64,000 nt of DNA, from assembly GCA_937967995.1 (NCBI GenBank), contig CALBTB010000003.1:1-64000 (forward strand). Reading direction: 5' to 3'. The position numbers and the translations under genes are program-made. The stretch is from an uncultured Gammaproteobacteria bacterium. Lineage in GTDB: Bacteria; Pseudomonadota; Gammaproteobacteria; UBA6429; Thiohalophilaceae. Under the pieces are notes generated by a model. The model did not search any database. It saw nothing but the letters and a program-made list of their open reading frames with translations, and was not told the DNA's origin. This document shows, one piece after another, positions 41,901 to 49,127 of the stretch. Position 1 is the first letter of the stretch. Each line of letters opens with the position of its first letter.

Positions 41901-44481
41901 CGCGGATAAACCAAACTACCGCGTTGGTGATACGGCGCTAATTCAATTACCGGAAACATCACAGGGACGCGCCCTGTTGACGGTCGAAAATGGCTCTCGT
42001 GTTATTTCACAACGCTGGTTACATATAAACAAGCAGCAAACCCGTTTCGAAATTCCGGTGACCGACAAGATGGCGCCGAATGTTTATGTCTCGGTGTCGC
42101 TCATTCAGCCTCATGCCGGCAAAGACAATGATTTGCCAATCCGCCTGTATGGTGTGATACCCATGTTGGTGGAAAATCCAGAAACCCGGCTTGCCCCCAA
42201 ACTGGATGTTGCCGAAGAATGGCAACCGGAAAGTGAAGTGGAAATCAACGTCAGTGAACAAAATGGCAAGGCCATGACTTACACCCTGGCGGTGGTAGAC
42301 GAAGGCCTGCTCGGTATCACGAACTTCAAGACTCCCAACCTGCACAAGGTGTTTTACAAAAAAGAAGCCCTGGGTGTCCGTACCTGGGATCTGTTTGATG
42401 AAGTGACGGGTGCCTATGGTGGTGAACTGGAACGTCTGTTGTCACTGGGTGGTGATGCTGATACCGGTGATGACGAACAGGAAAAGAAAAAGCGTCGCTT
42501 TCCGCCGGTTGTGCGTTTTCTTGGGCCATTTAAACTGGCTGCGGGTGAACAAACAACTCATCGCATCGATATTCCACAATACCTCGGTGCAGTGCGTGTC
42601 ATGCTGGTGGCCGGTCAAAATGGTGCCTATGGTCATGCGGATAAAAGTGTCTACGTGCGTCAGCCGTTGGGGTTGTTAGCGACATTACCCAGAGTGCTGG
42701 GTCCGGACGAGTCCCTGCGCGTACCGGTATCTGTTTTCTCCATGGATGACGAGATTCGTCAGGTGGATCTGAAACTGGAAACCAATGACCTGTTACAGAT
42801 TGAGGGTGACAGCAGCACGATGCTCAATTTCAGCGGTCAGGGTGAACAGATTGGGTTTATTAATGTTCGCGTCGCCGATAAGCTGGGCAAAGGTTATTTA
42901 CAGTTTACCGCCCGCAGTGGTGAGCACGTGGCGCGATCAGAAATTTATATTGATGTGCGCAGCCCGAATACCCAAACCACTCGCCAGATTAACAAGGCCC
43001 TGCAACCGGGTGAGAAATGGCAGGCGAACGTTAAACCGCACGGCATTGGTGGTACGAACACGGTCAGCCTGGAAGTCTCCGCGATTCCGCCGCTTAACCT
43101 GGAAGGCCGTTTACAATACCTGATTCGTTATCCGCACGGCTGCCTGGAGCAAACTATATCGGCAATATTTCCGCAGTTGTTTCTCGAAAACGTCATGAAG
43201 CTGTCGCCGGATCAGAAGCAGGCAATCCAGAAACATGTCGAAGCGGCGGTTGCCAAGATCCAGCGTTACCAGCAACTCAATGGCGGCTTTACATACTGGC
43301 CCGGCAATAATTTTTATAACAGCTGGTCAAACAGTTATGCCGGCCATTTCATGGTCGAGGCGGAACGGCGCGGGCATTATGTGCCGCCGCAAATGTTGTC
43401 CAACTGGATCAATTACCAGAAATCCGTCGCCAGCTCCTGGATTGCCGGTGATGATCAGGCCGAACTGGACCAGGCCTATCGTTTGTATACGCTGGCGGTG
43501 GCACAACGACCGGAACTGGGCGCCATGAACCGTCTGCGCGAAAGTTCGAACCTGGGTAACACGGCAAGGTGGTTGCTGGCAGCGGCCTACCAGTTAATGG
43601 GCCTGAGTGATGTGGCCAGTGAGCTGATTCGCGATGCCAACTATAGCGTCGGCAGTTATCGGGTTGCCGGATTGACACTCGGTTCGGCTTTACGCGACAA
43701 GGCCATGATTCTCGAAAGCCTGTCATTGATGAAACGTTGGGAGGAAGCCAAACCGATTGCCGATGAAATTGCCCGCGAGTTATCGGCTAGTCGCTGGTAC
43801 AGCACACAGAGTATTGCGTTCAGTCTTATCGCGATGGGTCATTTTGTTGGTGAAGGGATCAGTGACGCCGGTCTGAATTTTACACAGGTGGTTGGTAACC
43901 GCGAAGCCCAGACCGTCAACATTGACAAACCCATGTCATTGCAAACGCTACACGGATTTCTGGATGCAGGTGAAACGGTCACGGTGACCAATACCAGTGA
44001 TCGTGTGTTGTACGGCACGATTACCGTTGCAGGCATTCCGAAAGCGGGAGAGGAACGCAGCAGCCAGCAGGGCATTGGTTTGAAAGTACGCTATACCGAC
44101 CTGGAAGGGGATCGCATTGATGTCACAAAACTGCGTCAGGGGGTGAATATCATTGCGCACATAAATGTGCGTAATCATAGTGATTTCAATCTGGAGAACC
44201 TGGCGTTAACCCAAATTGTTCCATCAGGCTGGCAGATTCACAATCCACGTATGAGTGAAGGTGACAACGATCAACTGGCGGCTATCGACTATCAGGATAT
44301 TCGCGATGATCGTGTTTACACCTACTTCAGTCTCAAGCGTGGTGAAGAAAAGCAGTTCAAGGTACAGATCAATGCCTCGTTTCTTGGCCACTACTACCTG
44401 CCCGGTATCCATATCGAGGCGATGTATGATACGACCAAACAGGCCAGAACCCGGGGCAAGTGGGTAGACGTGACAAAGTGA
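38941..44481 (+). CDS. Alpha-2-macroglobulin-like lipoprotein (YfhM type) with thioester
   Basis: A very large (1846-residue) protease-trapping protein. The N-terminus is a lipoprotein signal (MPKRLMGMLFVALTLVAC) with Asp at +2, which in enterobacteria signals inner membrane retention. Macroglobulin and bait-like regions are followed by the thioester motif CLEQ at residues 1401-1404 (YPHGCLEQTISAIFP), a TED domain, and a C-terminal receptor-like part. The GTG at 38941 (AGGGAG upstream) or the ATG at 38950 is the start; a longer frame to 38758 would overlap ctaA and is rejected. pbpC starts ten bases after its stop, the standard pairing. It is thought to trap proteases that enter the periplasm. 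Confidence 0.95.
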   Translation: MISMPKRLMGMLFVALTLVACDKSDQAVQDKPASNDANWSEYISAHTRGTISKTDAITIRFVHDVIDDSKVGTDAVGIVEVRPAIRGELIFNTKREILLVPEEKLTSGQSYRFRLHNQELAGIPKDLKTYEFDVHVIRQSFEVIVRGVTAQPDADKLQIVGEVNTADKEDADKIEKLINAQHKGQALAISWQHSPNGRHHGFVITDIEREPEAQQVKLSWNGNVIDVNKSGDRLVNIPAKGDFKIAHVRVVQGDRQYIEIQTTDNLDTTQNLNGLVQFSQGQFTTEVDGSVIRVYPTSGITGEATVTLDAAIRSRHGNKLGERVSRSVVFTSQKPQVKFAGKGVILPHNRVLAIPFETVNVHSVQVTAMQIYENNIGQFLQDNQIDGQHNVHRVGRYLWRKTIKLVSPQPDKWNRYTLDATELLKDHPGDLFRLTISINRGNSTYSCSEADNAVQVKKEKPALNHESPNIREASNWDYYEEYYNTNYYEGWNERHDPCKDSYYRFDNNTKASRNFMASNLGLLAKRGEDNHVHIVATDLSSAEPVADAEIELRNFQDQKLSTAKTDKQGFANVELSGQPFYLIARKGKQIGYLKLSQGNALPTSHFDVGGENIRQGIKGVIYGERGVWRPGDDLHLVFVLEDKQDRIPENHPVTMELYSPKGQLIESLTNSQPVGDFYKFKFTTDEQAQTGNWRVKASLGNNLFNKTIKIETVVPNRLRIDLQFPGEQLFVQDMPLKLGLNSQWLHGAIASGLRSEVTMRLIPTRTRFGRFDNFNFDDPARQFRSEKTTVFEGELDSEGNAQFRADLRPSTASPGMLTASFMSKVYEQGGAFSTHNARIPFHPFENYVGIQLPKGDASRNMLLTDKKHKVEIASLNNKGEPVSLEQVKVTLYKVNWKWWWDQSGDNLAQYASAYYNQHIQQDTISTKDGRGSWEFEIKYPAWGRYMVRACDLQGKHCTGSIFYIDWPAWAGRAREQRGVGANVLSFSADKPNYRVGDTALIQLPETSQGRALLTVENGSRVISQRWLHINKQQTRFEIPVTDKMAPNVYVSVSLIQPHAGKDNDLPIRLYGVIPMLVENPETRLAPKLDVAEEWQPESEVEINVSEQNGKAMTYTLAVVDEGLLGITNFKTPNLHKVFYKKEALGVRTWDLFDEVTGAYGGELERLLSLGGDADTGDDEQEKKKRRFPPVVRFLGPFKLAAGEQTTHRIDIPQYLGAVRVMLVAGQNGAYGHADKSVYVRQPLGLLATLPRVLGPDESLRVPVSVFSMDDEIRQVDLKLETNDLLQIEGDSSTMLNFSGQGEQIGFINVRVADKLGKGYLQFTARSGEHVARSEIYIDVRSPNTQTTRQINKALQPGEKWQANVKPHGIGGTNTVSLEVSAIPPLNLEGRLQYLIRYPHGCLEQTISAIFPQLFLENVMKLSPDQKQAIQKHVEAAVAKIQRYQQLNGGFTYWPGNNFYNSWSNSYAGHFMVEAERRGHYVPPQMLSNWINYQKSVASSWIAGDDQAELDQAYRLYTLAVAQRPELGAMNRLRESSNLGNTARWLLAAAYQLMGLSDVASELIRDANYSVGSYRVAGLTLGSALRDKAMILESLSLMKRWEEAKPIADEIARELSASRWYSTQSIAFSLIAMGHFVGEGISDAGLNFTQVVGNREAQTVNIDKPMSLQTLHGFLDAGETVTVTNTSDRVLYGTITVAGIPKAGEERSSQQGIGLKVRYTDLEGDRIDVTKLRQGVNIIAHINVRNHSDFNLENLALTQIVPSGWQIHNPRMSEGDNDQLAAIDYQDIRDDRVYTYFSLKRGEEKQFKVQINASFLGHYYLPGIHIEAMYDTTKQARTRGKWVDVTK

Positions 44482-44490
44482 GCTGATTTG

Positions 44491-46842
44491 ATGAAATGGC
44501 ACATCACCATTGTCGTACTCATGATTGCCGGTATACAGTACTGGCAATGCCTGCCTGAACCGTTGTTTGATACACCGGTGTCGACGGTAATGCTCGACAA
44601 AAATGGACAGCTGATGGCGGCACACATTGCAACGGACGAACAATGGCGTTTTCCGGCGCTACATGCGGTTCCGGAAAAATACAAACAGGCCATTCTGCAT
44701 TTTGAGGATAAGCGATTTTATTCACACCCCGGTGTGGATCCTCTGGCGATGTTACGTGCACTGTATCTCAACCTGAAACATGGTGAGGTTGTCAGTGGCG
44801 GCAGTACCCTGTCGATGCAGGTCATTCGCATGGCACGTAAAAATCCACCGCGTACTGTCTACCAGAAAATTATCGAAATAATCCTGGCTACTCGTCTGGA
44901 AATGACCTATGACAAGGATCAAATCCTGGCACTGCATGCATCGCATGCCCCGTTTGGTGGAAACGTCGTTGGGCTGGAAGCAGCCAGCTGGCGTTATTTC
45001 GGACGGTCACCGAAACAGTTGTCGTGGGCGGAGAGTGCGCTGCTTGCGGTGTTACCCAACAGCCCGGCCCTGATTCATCCCGGTCGAAACCGGCAAAGAC
45101 TGATCGATAAACGCAATGCACTGTTAGCGACCCTACATGAACAAGGTGTTATCGATGATATCGAATACAAACTGGCCATACTCGAACCATTGCCAGACAG
45201 ACCAAAACCACTGCCACGTTATGCTGCACATTTACTCGATACGTTAATGCAACAACAACCTGAATCGAGCAGACTGGTGACCACGCTGGATAATTTTACC
45301 CAGCACAAAATTGAAACCGTGACACAGCAGCATGCCGAGCGGCTTGCGCTACAGGATATTCATAACCTGGCAGTGCTGGTCGTGGATAATCACTCTTTTG
45401 AGGTGAAGGCCTATGTGGGAAACCGCCGTTATGCCAATACCTTTGAGCGTGGCTACGCGGTTGATATAGTCCATCGCCCGCGCAGTACCGGCAGTATACT
45501 CAAACCGTTATTGTTTGCCCGCATGATACACAGCGGTGAGTTGTTGCCTGATACACTGGTACCCGATTTACCGACGCAGTATGCCGGTTATATGCCGGAG
45601 AATTTTGATCGTCAGTATCGTGGTGCGGTGCCGGCCAGACAGGCACTGGCCCGTTCGCTGAATGTACCGGCGGTGCGCATGTTACGCGCACACGGTGTTG
45701 ATCGTTTTTATGATTACCTGCAACAGGCCGGTATGCGTACACTGTCACGACCGGTGGATGATTATGGCCTGACCTTAATCCTGGGTGGTGCCGAGGGTAC
45801 ATTATGGGACATGGCCAACATATATAGTAATGTCGCACACCTTGCCCGTCAGGATCGTTTCAACGTAACAACGCACTATCGAAAAATAAAAATCCTCCAG
45901 GATGACAATACTGATACAAATCGTATCGCGCAGATCGATCCGGCCAGTGCCTGGCTGACCCTGAATGCCTTACTGGAAGTCAGTCGTCCCGGCACGGAAA
46001 ATTTCTGGCGTGAGTTTTCCAGCAGCCGCAAGGTGGCCTGGAAAACCGGTACCAGCTTTGGATTGCGAGACGGCTGGGCTATCGGCAGCGATAACCTGCA
46101 TACCGTCGCGGTATGGGTCGGCAATGCCAGTGGTGAAGGTAAAGCCGGTTTAACCGGTATCCTGGCAGCCGCACCCATCATGTTTGATGTGTTCGACAAG
46201 CTGGAACGGCCGGCAAAATGGTTTACAGCACCAAAACATTTAATGAAGCCGATACAGGTATGTAAGGACAACGGCTATCTGAGTAATGCCCATTGCGAGA
46301 CAAAAACAGTATGGATTCCGGCACACAGTCATTTTCAGAAAATCAGTCCGCATCACCGTTATGTTCACCTGGATCAAACCAGGCAGTGGCGTGTTCATAG
46401 CCGTTGTGAGCAGGTCAGGAACATGCAACATGTCAGCTGGTTTGTACTACCACCGGGACAGGCCAGCTTTTATCGTCAATCACATAATCACTACCGGGAA
46501 CTACCTGCCTACCGGGCCGATTGTCGGCAACAGCTGGCAGAACAAAAACAACATGGTCCGCTGGATTTGTTGTATCCATTACCGGGAACCCGTATCTATA
46601 TACCGACGGAACTGAACCGCCAGAAGAGTCGCACCATATTTGAAGCCGTGCATCGCGAGCAGGACACCGTGCTTTACTGGCATCTCGATCAGCAATATCT
46701 CGGTACCACGCACAAGTTTCATGAACTGGCACTGGACATCAAACCGGGTATGCATACCCTGACAGTGGTCGATGCGAGTGGTTATCGAATCACACGCCGG
46801 TTTGAAGTTTTAGGCAATGCAAAAAAAAGCGGCTCGAGATGA
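44491..46842 (+). CDS. pbpC: Penicillin-binding protein 1C
   Basis: Bifunctional class A PBP paired with alpha-2-macroglobulin. It has 783 residues. After one membrane segment, the glycosyltransferase domain shows ILHFEDKRFYSHPGVDPLAM and GGSTLSMQVIRMAR. The transpeptidase shows the serine motif STGSILKPLLFARM, the SLNVPAV (SxN) motif and KTGTSFGLRDGWA. A C-terminal BiPBP_C domain of about 90 residues ends GYRITRRFEVLG. It may patch peptidoglycan after protease or membrane damage. The ATG at 44491 is preferred over the TTG at 44488. A terminator stem covers its stop, but the T-run serves the minus strand. Confidence 0.96.
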   Translation: MKWHITIVVLMIAGIQYWQCLPEPLFDTPVSTVMLDKNGQLMAAHIATDEQWRFPALHAVPEKYKQAILHFEDKRFYSHPGVDPLAMLRALYLNLKHGEVVSGGSTLSMQVIRMARKNPPRTVYQKIIEIILATRLEMTYDKDQILALHASHAPFGGNVVGLEAASWRYFGRSPKQLSWAESALLAVLPNSPALIHPGRNRQRLIDKRNALLATLHEQGVIDDIEYKLAILEPLPDRPKPLPRYAAHLLDTLMQQQPESSRLVTTLDNFTQHKIETVTQQHAERLALQDIHNLAVLVVDNHSFEVKAYVGNRRYANTFERGYAVDIVHRPRSTGSILKPLLFARMIHSGELLPDTLVPDLPTQYAGYMPENFDRQYRGAVPARQALARSLNVPAVRMLRAHGVDRFYDYLQQAGMRTLSRPVDDYGLTLILGGAEGTLWDMANIYSNVAHLARQDRFNVTTHYRKIKILQDDNTDTNRIAQIDPASAWLTLNALLEVSRPGTENFWREFSSSRKVAWKTGTSFGLRDGWAIGSDNLHTVAVWVGNASGEGKAGLTGILAAAPIMFDVFDKLERPAKWFTAPKHLMKPIQVCKDNGYLSNAHCETKTVWIPAHSHFQKISPHHRYVHLDQTRQWRVHSRCEQVRNMQHVSWFVLPPGQASFYRQSHNHYRELPAYRADCRQQLAEQKQHGPLDLLYPLPGTRIYIPTELNRQKSRTIFEAVHREQDTVLYWHLDQQYLGTTHKFHELALDIKPGMHTLTVVDASGYRITRRFEVLGNAKKSGSR

Positions 46843-46848
46843 GCCGCT
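46821..46848 (-). terminator. Rho-independent terminator of the small exported protein gene
   Basis: AGCGGCTC (46828-46835) and GAGCCGCT (46841-46848) form an 8-base stem. On the minus strand eight T residues follow (complement of A46828-46821). It ends the minus-strand transcript from 47236. It overlaps the pbpC stop codon on the plus strand, where there is no T-run. Confidence 0.85.
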
Positions 46849-46984
46849 ACGGGGGAGAAGCGGTGACATGCACCGCCCAAAAGAAAAGTTGAAGAGAACT
46901 TTATTTTCCCCAAAGTGACGCTAGTTTGCGTGCCTGAAATACCGCAGGAGGAGTTGAGGTATTCAGGCTGGTCTACCTAACCTC
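46821..46984 (-). ncRNA. Candidate 3'-UTR small RNA with an anti-Shine-Dalgarno loop
   Basis: This gene-free stretch downstream of the small exported protein folds, on the minus strand, into three successive hairpins. The first has stem GCCTGAATACC/GGTATTTCAGGC (46968-46932, one bulge), with the loop TCAACTCCTCCTGC. The second is GCGGTG/CACCGC (46876-46860). The third is the terminator with T8. The CTCCTCC in the first loop is complementary to GGAGGAG, a strong Shine-Dalgarno sequence. This is the form of a trans-acting repressor RNA released from a 3' UTR. Whether it is processed or independently transcribed cannot be seen. Confidence 0.5.
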
Positions 46985-47236
46985 TTAAATACCGGCGTGG
47001 TCAATGGATTCCGCCAATGCCTGCTGGTTCGTACTTTGGCCTTTAATCTTTGCAGTAGATTCGCTACTGTCATTCTGGGCAGTGCGGGCTGAAGGGACAT
47101 AAACATCACCCGCGCCTTCCATTACAATGCAGTCATAAGTTTCTTCTGCATTGAGATAGTTTGGGCATGCAGCTTGTGCGTTGCCCATTGCCAAAGTTAA
47201 TGCTACTGCACTCATCGTCAATACTGCTTTTTTCAT
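46985..47236 (-). CDS. Small exported protein of unknown function
   Basis: An 83-residue protein with a clear signal peptide (MKKAVLTMSAVALTLAMGNA, cleaved after AQA), giving a mature form of about 60 residues. That part starts ACPNYLNAEETYDCIVMEGA and contains two cysteines, which may form a disulfide. The remainder is polar and rich in Ser, Thr, Gln and Ala (SARTAQNDSSESTAKIKGQS). I do not recognise the family. The ATG at 47236 has GAGGA seven bases upstream; longer frames to 47383 overlap the regulator gene and are rejected. It is 88 bases downstream of the BTAD regulator gene and could be its target. Confidence 0.65.
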   Translation of the reverse strand: MKKAVLTMSAVALTLAMGNAQAACPNYLNAEETYDCIVMEGAGDVYVPSARTAQNDSSESTAKIKGQSTNQQALAESIDHAGI

Positions 47237-47324
47237 TTCCATTTCCTCTGTTGTTACTACTTCCTTACAAACACTGACCTGCATCCTACAGGCCAGCCCC
47301 AAAATAGTTATTCTTGTTTTAATT

Positions 47325-48398
47325 TTATTCCTGTAATCCGATGGACTTATAGATACGCACGGTTTCAGAACTGGGTAATACACTCAGATGAGCAGACAGG
47401 GCCTGCCGGCAACGCAAGTAAGTGCTGGCAGCCTGCGACATGGCGCCCTGTTCGATGTAGAGTTTCATCAGGTCCTGGTACAGGGTTTCGTTGGTGCTAT
47501 CGAGTTCTATACCGCGCTGGAATAATGCAATCGCCCTGTCATTTTGTTTTTGTTCATGCCAGTAGCGGCCAACACGCGTAATCAGACAGGTGATACGACT
47601 GGACAGATTATCCCGAATTGACAATGTCCACGGCCGTACATGGTCGTTTTGCAGAAAATGACCACGATACAGATCCGTAACGTGCTCGGTCAGATGATCG
47701 ACTGTATCCGAATTGGCATGCATCTTATGAATTTCGGCTTCAAGTTGTGAATAGGCACGGTCAAAGTCCCAGATATCCACCCATACATAACGTGTGTCCA
47801 GAGTGAGCTGGTTACCATGCAGAATTAATGCCTTGCTATGCTTGAGTAACTTGCGCAGGCGGTGCAGAGTGGTATCAAAATTCCGACGTGCACAATCCCC
47901 TTCGGCATCGGGCCATAAGGTATCGATGATGCGAGAGCGGTTGATCTGTCTTCCACCAAAGGCGATCACGGCTTTTAGCATGTCAAACGGCTTGTTATAA
48001 CCGGCACGGGTATAAGAAAGTGTCTGTTCACCAACCTGGACGTTGAATTGGCCGAGCGTGCTAATCTTGATCGGTTTGTCGATATTGCTGATGTTGTCAT
48101 TGATTTCGGCAATGTCCGGCGAGTCGAATTTGAGGGTTTTAAGGCTTTGCTTGATAAATTCCTTTTCGATGCCCTGCTGGTAAGACCAGATAAGCAGGTC
48201 CTTGAGATAACGCGGGTGCATCAATTGCAGAGTCGTGTGGCCCTGTTTTTTGCACAGAGTCAGCGCGCTACGCATAGCCTGTTTGGCTTTCTTGATGGTG
48301 CCCTCCTGCAGGGCATAATGGGCCTCAAGCATGGCAAAAATCGGATAATCACTGCCCCTGCCTGCTTCATTACTGTTTACGCTTTGTGTCTGCATCAT
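47325..48398 (-). CDS. Stand-alone BTAD-type transcriptional regulator
   Basis: A 357-residue DNA-binding protein. Residues 1-125 form a helical, TPR-like region (for example HPRYLKDLLIWSYQQGIEKE). The OmpR/SARP-type winged helix follows at about 126-215 (ISTLGQFNVQVGEQTLSYTR; NFDTTLHRLRKLLKHSKALI). A bacterial transcriptional activator domain of TPR type then occupies about 225-350. The order and sequence resemble the C-terminal third of large ATPase-TPR-BTAD regulators (STAND type), so this looks like their output end without the ATPase. The start is the ATG at 48398, six bases after GAGGGG. Targets are unknown. Confidence 0.8.
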   Translation of the reverse strand: MMQTQSVNSNEAGRGSDYPIFAMLEAHYALQEGTIKKAKQAMRSALTLCKKQGHTTLQLMHPRYLKDLLIWSYQQGIEKEFIKQSLKTLKFDSPDIAEINDNISNIDKPIKISTLGQFNVQVGEQTLSYTRAGYNKPFDMLKAVIAFGGRQINRSRIIDTLWPDAEGDCARRNFDTTLHRLRKLLKHSKALILHGNQLTLDTRYVWVDIWDFDRAYSQLEAEIHKMHANSDTVDHLTEHVTDLYRGHFLQNDHVRPWTLSIRDNLSSRITCLITRVGRYWHEQKQNDRAIALFQRGIELDSTNETLYQDLMKLYIEQGAMSQAASTYLRCRQALSAHLSVLPSSETVRIYKSIGLQE

Positions 48399-48706
48399 AC
48401 GTTTCCCCTCTAACTCAAAATGCAATTACCGCCTGTTGATGATTAAATCGTAGTCCTGTTGGGGGTTTATCGCTGTGATATATGATCCTGGTAAAATGTG
48501 AAATATTCACAGACCAACAAGACAAAGGAACCACCGGGATGAAAGCCATCCCTGGCAGCCCCTGAACATCCGTGTAAGATGAATGTAAGAAATTAAGGGG
48601 AAATGTGCTGTGAAATAATCAGGCGGGAAAATGTGATTTTTTCACATTTCAAAAGACATAAAAAAAGCCGGCACGGGGCCGGCTTTTCCGTCTATCTTAT
48701 TATTTA
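48399..48706. other. 308-base gene-free region with two TGTGA palindromes and a terminator
   Basis: The region between the BTAD regulator and the lipoprotein gene has no credible reading frame. It holds two 15-base inverted repeats, TGTGAAATATTCACA (48497-48511) and TGTGATTTTTTCACA (48632-48646). The second extends to AAATGTGA/TCACATTT (48629-48649). A terminator occupies its right end. The first palindrome lies about 100 bases upstream of the BTAD start, a suitable place for an operator. Confidence 0.6.
48661..48687 (-). terminator. Terminator after the small lipoprotein gene
   Basis: AAAAGCCGGC (48663-48672) and GCCGGCTTTT (48678-48687) form a 10-base stem with loop ACGGG. On the minus strand it is followed by a T-run (complement of A48666-48659), about 20 bases after the lipoprotein stop. 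The plus strand also has a short TTTT, so it may act in both directions. Confidence 0.85.
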
Positions 48707-49087
48707 TTAATGTGGATGTGGGCAGTCCCATGGATACCAGAAAGTCCATCCACTGCCATCGTCAATTTCTTCGCATTCAGGGCTATTTACCCATACGTTT
48801 ATCTTAATTGTTCTTTTTACCTGTCCCTCTGGCTTTCTGTTATTCTGTGAAAAGCCTTTACCTTCTGCACCATAAAAAACTACATTACCATTACTAATAA
48901 CTGCAACGATACCGTCATCTGTATCCAGGCCCAGTTTCTTGCGTGTACTCTTGCTGAGTGTACCGAATTTGGCGTCAGTTTTAACTCTATCAGTGAATTT
49001 AGTTGTATTTTCAAAATTTGGACCTGGTGTTGTAGCGCATCCAGCGAAGATTAAAGCAAATGGTATGGCTAATAGTGTGATTCTCAT
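48707..49087 (-). CDS. Small lipoprotein of unknown function
   Basis: A 126-residue lipoprotein. The signal MRITLLAIPFALIFAGC has lipobox FAGC, with alanine at +2, consistent with the outer membrane. The mature part starts CATTPGPNFENTTKFTD, contains the VAVISNGNVVFYGAEGKG segment, and ends with an aromatic, histidine-bearing tail (GWTFWYPWDCPHPH) holding one of two further cysteines. No family is recognised. The ATG at 49087 has GGAG upstream; the frame to 49198 is not used. It lies 40 bases downstream of the FecR-TPR-barrel gene and is probably co-transcribed. It is AT-rich like the end of that gene. Confidence 0.7.
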   Translation of the reverse strand: MRITLLAIPFALIFAGCATTPGPNFENTTKFTDRVKTDAKFGTLSKSTRKKLGLDTDDGIVAVISNGNVVFYGAEGKGFSQNNRKPEGQVKRTIKINVWVNSPECEEIDDGSGWTFWYPWDCPHPH

Positions 49088-49127
49088 TTTGTCTCTCCTT
49101 ACGATATAACCATCTGGTTTGTTAATT

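Noticed and set aside
48497..48511. TGTGAAATATTCACA as a standard CRP site
   Set aside because: The half-sites are separated by five bases, not the six that Crp needs. It is kept as an unidentified palindrome instead.
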